This document shows, one piece after another, positions 4,682 to 5,379 of a DNA stretch of 5,379 bases; positions within the stretch are counted from its first letter, which is position 1; each line of letters starts with the position of its first letter. Position numbers and translations under genes: made by a program. Origin of the DNA: Gammaproteobacteria bacterium (lineage in GTDB: Bacteria; Pseudomonadota; Gammaproteobacteria; Steroidobacterales; Steroidobacteraceae); NCBI GenBank assembly GCA_030040235.1, contig JASHUC010000189.1:1-5379 (forward strand). Direction: 5' to 3'. Below the pieces are notes generated by a model. It was not told where the DNA came from. It ran no database searches and saw only the letters and a list, made by a program, of their open reading frames with translations.

Positions 4682-5379
4682 GGGATTGCTGCGCTGCTTG
4701 CGCTGTGCCTGTGGGTCGATGGCCGAGCACAGCAAGTCGCAGATCCCGGATTCAAGAGCGTCGGGCGGGGCGCACCGTTGGCTGCCGCATTGCGCACTCC
4801 CCCGCCGCCGGGCGCCCACCTGTCCGATCAGGAATACGCTGAGCTCTATCCGTACGATGTCGGGCCTGTGAGGGCAAAACTGCCGGGCGGAACGACACTC
4901 AGTATCGGAAGCGCCTGGGATGGCGCTGCGCCCCAAGGCATCAAGCCGCTCGCCGTGGACTTGTTCACCTCGAAGGACTTCTACAAGGACCGTGCTCTCT
5001 GGAGCGACCCACGGTACTTCCGTTGCAACAGCCCAGTCGAGCTGGAAGCACAGTGGGGCGCGTATCAAGGTTCATGGATGCTCGCTGTGATCGGAAAGGA
5101 CCCTCCTCGAAGCGCCGCCTGGGGCTACTGCGATCGAGATTATCCGAGGAAGGCGATCGTGAGCCCGTATCCCTTCAAGTCGGCGCAGGAACACTACGAA
5201 GCGCTACTCGCGGAGACGAGACGGCGCGGCGGACCCACGGTGCACACCGGCGCCTCATTGCCCGCCGAGTGGTCGGGTCGCTATGGGCTACGCTCCGACA
5301 ACTGGTATGCGCTGATGTTCGTAAACCAGGTCCCGACGATCCTTTCCCTGCTGACGCCGGAATATCAGCAGCGGATGGT
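4649..5379 (+). CDS. Secreted protein of unknown function (3' end cut by window edge)
   Basis: 243 codons are visible and the frame is open at the edge. Residues 1-27 form a Sec signal peptide ([10 protein letters not shown], then [13 protein letters not shown]), with cleavage likely after DGRA; the Cys at 20 is not in a proper lipobox. Recognisable stretches are [15 protein letters not shown] (34-48), [20 protein letters not shown] (101-120), PRYFRCNSP (121-129), [12 protein letters not shown] (156-167), [20 protein letters not shown] (171-190) and [19 protein letters not shown]. The style is that of a conserved hypothetical exported protein found near DUF6152 genes, but I know no assigned function. 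Cys126 and Cys161 could form a disulfide. The start is fixed by GGAGG at 5 bases spacing. Its first codons belong to the repeated element shared with the region upstream of the DUF6152 gene at 178. Confidence 0.8.
   Translation, partial: MPARSSLRLPAGIAALLALCLWVDGRAQQVADPGFKSVGRGAPLAAALRTPPPPGAHLSDQEYAELYPYDVGPVRAKLPGGTTLSIGSAWDGAAPQGIKPLAVDLFTSKDFYKDRALWSDPRYFRCNSPVELEAQWGAYQGSWMLAVIGKDPPRSAAWGYCDRDYPRKAIVSPYPFKSAQEHYEALLAETRRRGGPTVHTGASLPAEWSGRYGLRSDNWYALMFVNQVPTILSLLTPEYQQRM

Noticed and set aside
1..5379. CRISPR array, tRNA, rRNA, insertion sequence or toxin-antitoxin pair.
   Set aside because: I saw no short regularly spaced repeats, tRNA-like cloverleaf, rRNA segments, transposase motifs or small paired genes.

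Overview
The window looks like a chromosomal stretch of a GC-rich Gram-negative bacterium, most likely a proteobacterium. The grounds are high G/C at third codon positions, Sec signal peptides on most of the products, strong AGGAGG/GGAGG ribosome binding sites, and a pair of DUF6152 periplasmic proteins, a family common in environmental alpha- and gammaproteobacteria. I cannot name the genus from the sequence.

Layout. A leftward block runs from about 3063 down to the left edge. In transcription order it holds a DUF6152 protein (start 3063), a membrane-anchored or secreted protein of the PDWTGLWE type (stop 1787), a PaaK/CapK-like adenylate-forming enzyme (1710 to 331), and a second DUF6152 gene (start 178) that leaves the window. 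A divergent spacer of about 550 bases (3064-3618) separates this from a rightward block: a secreted two-module VOC/glyoxalase-like protein (3619-4515) and an unnamed secreted protein (4649 to the right edge, partial).

The most unusual signal is a dispersed element of about 100 bases in three copies: 179-280 (pointing left), 3234-3330 (pointing right) and 4579-4681 (pointing right). Two copies sit directly at the 5' end of different genes and carry the same Shine-Dalgarno site, spacing and first codons (MPARSSL). In one, those codons begin the unnamed secreted protein. In the other they form an 11-residue open frame whose TGA overlaps the ATG of the second DUF6152 gene. The third copy lies in the divergent spacer, has lost its SD and ATG, and is followed by a short coding-like remnant. 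The element therefore looks like a shared 5' regulatory module attached to unrelated genes.

The second oddity is the junction between the first DUF6152 gene and the next gene. Coding quality passes from one frame to another around 2600-2670 with no stop codon for the first product and no good start for the second. This looks like a frameshift in the genome or the assembly.

Working idea (inference): these are mainly envelope proteins of unknown function, grouped with an acyl-activating enzyme and a VOC-fold protein, and at least two transcription units are led by a common 5' module. No substrate can be assigned from the sequence.
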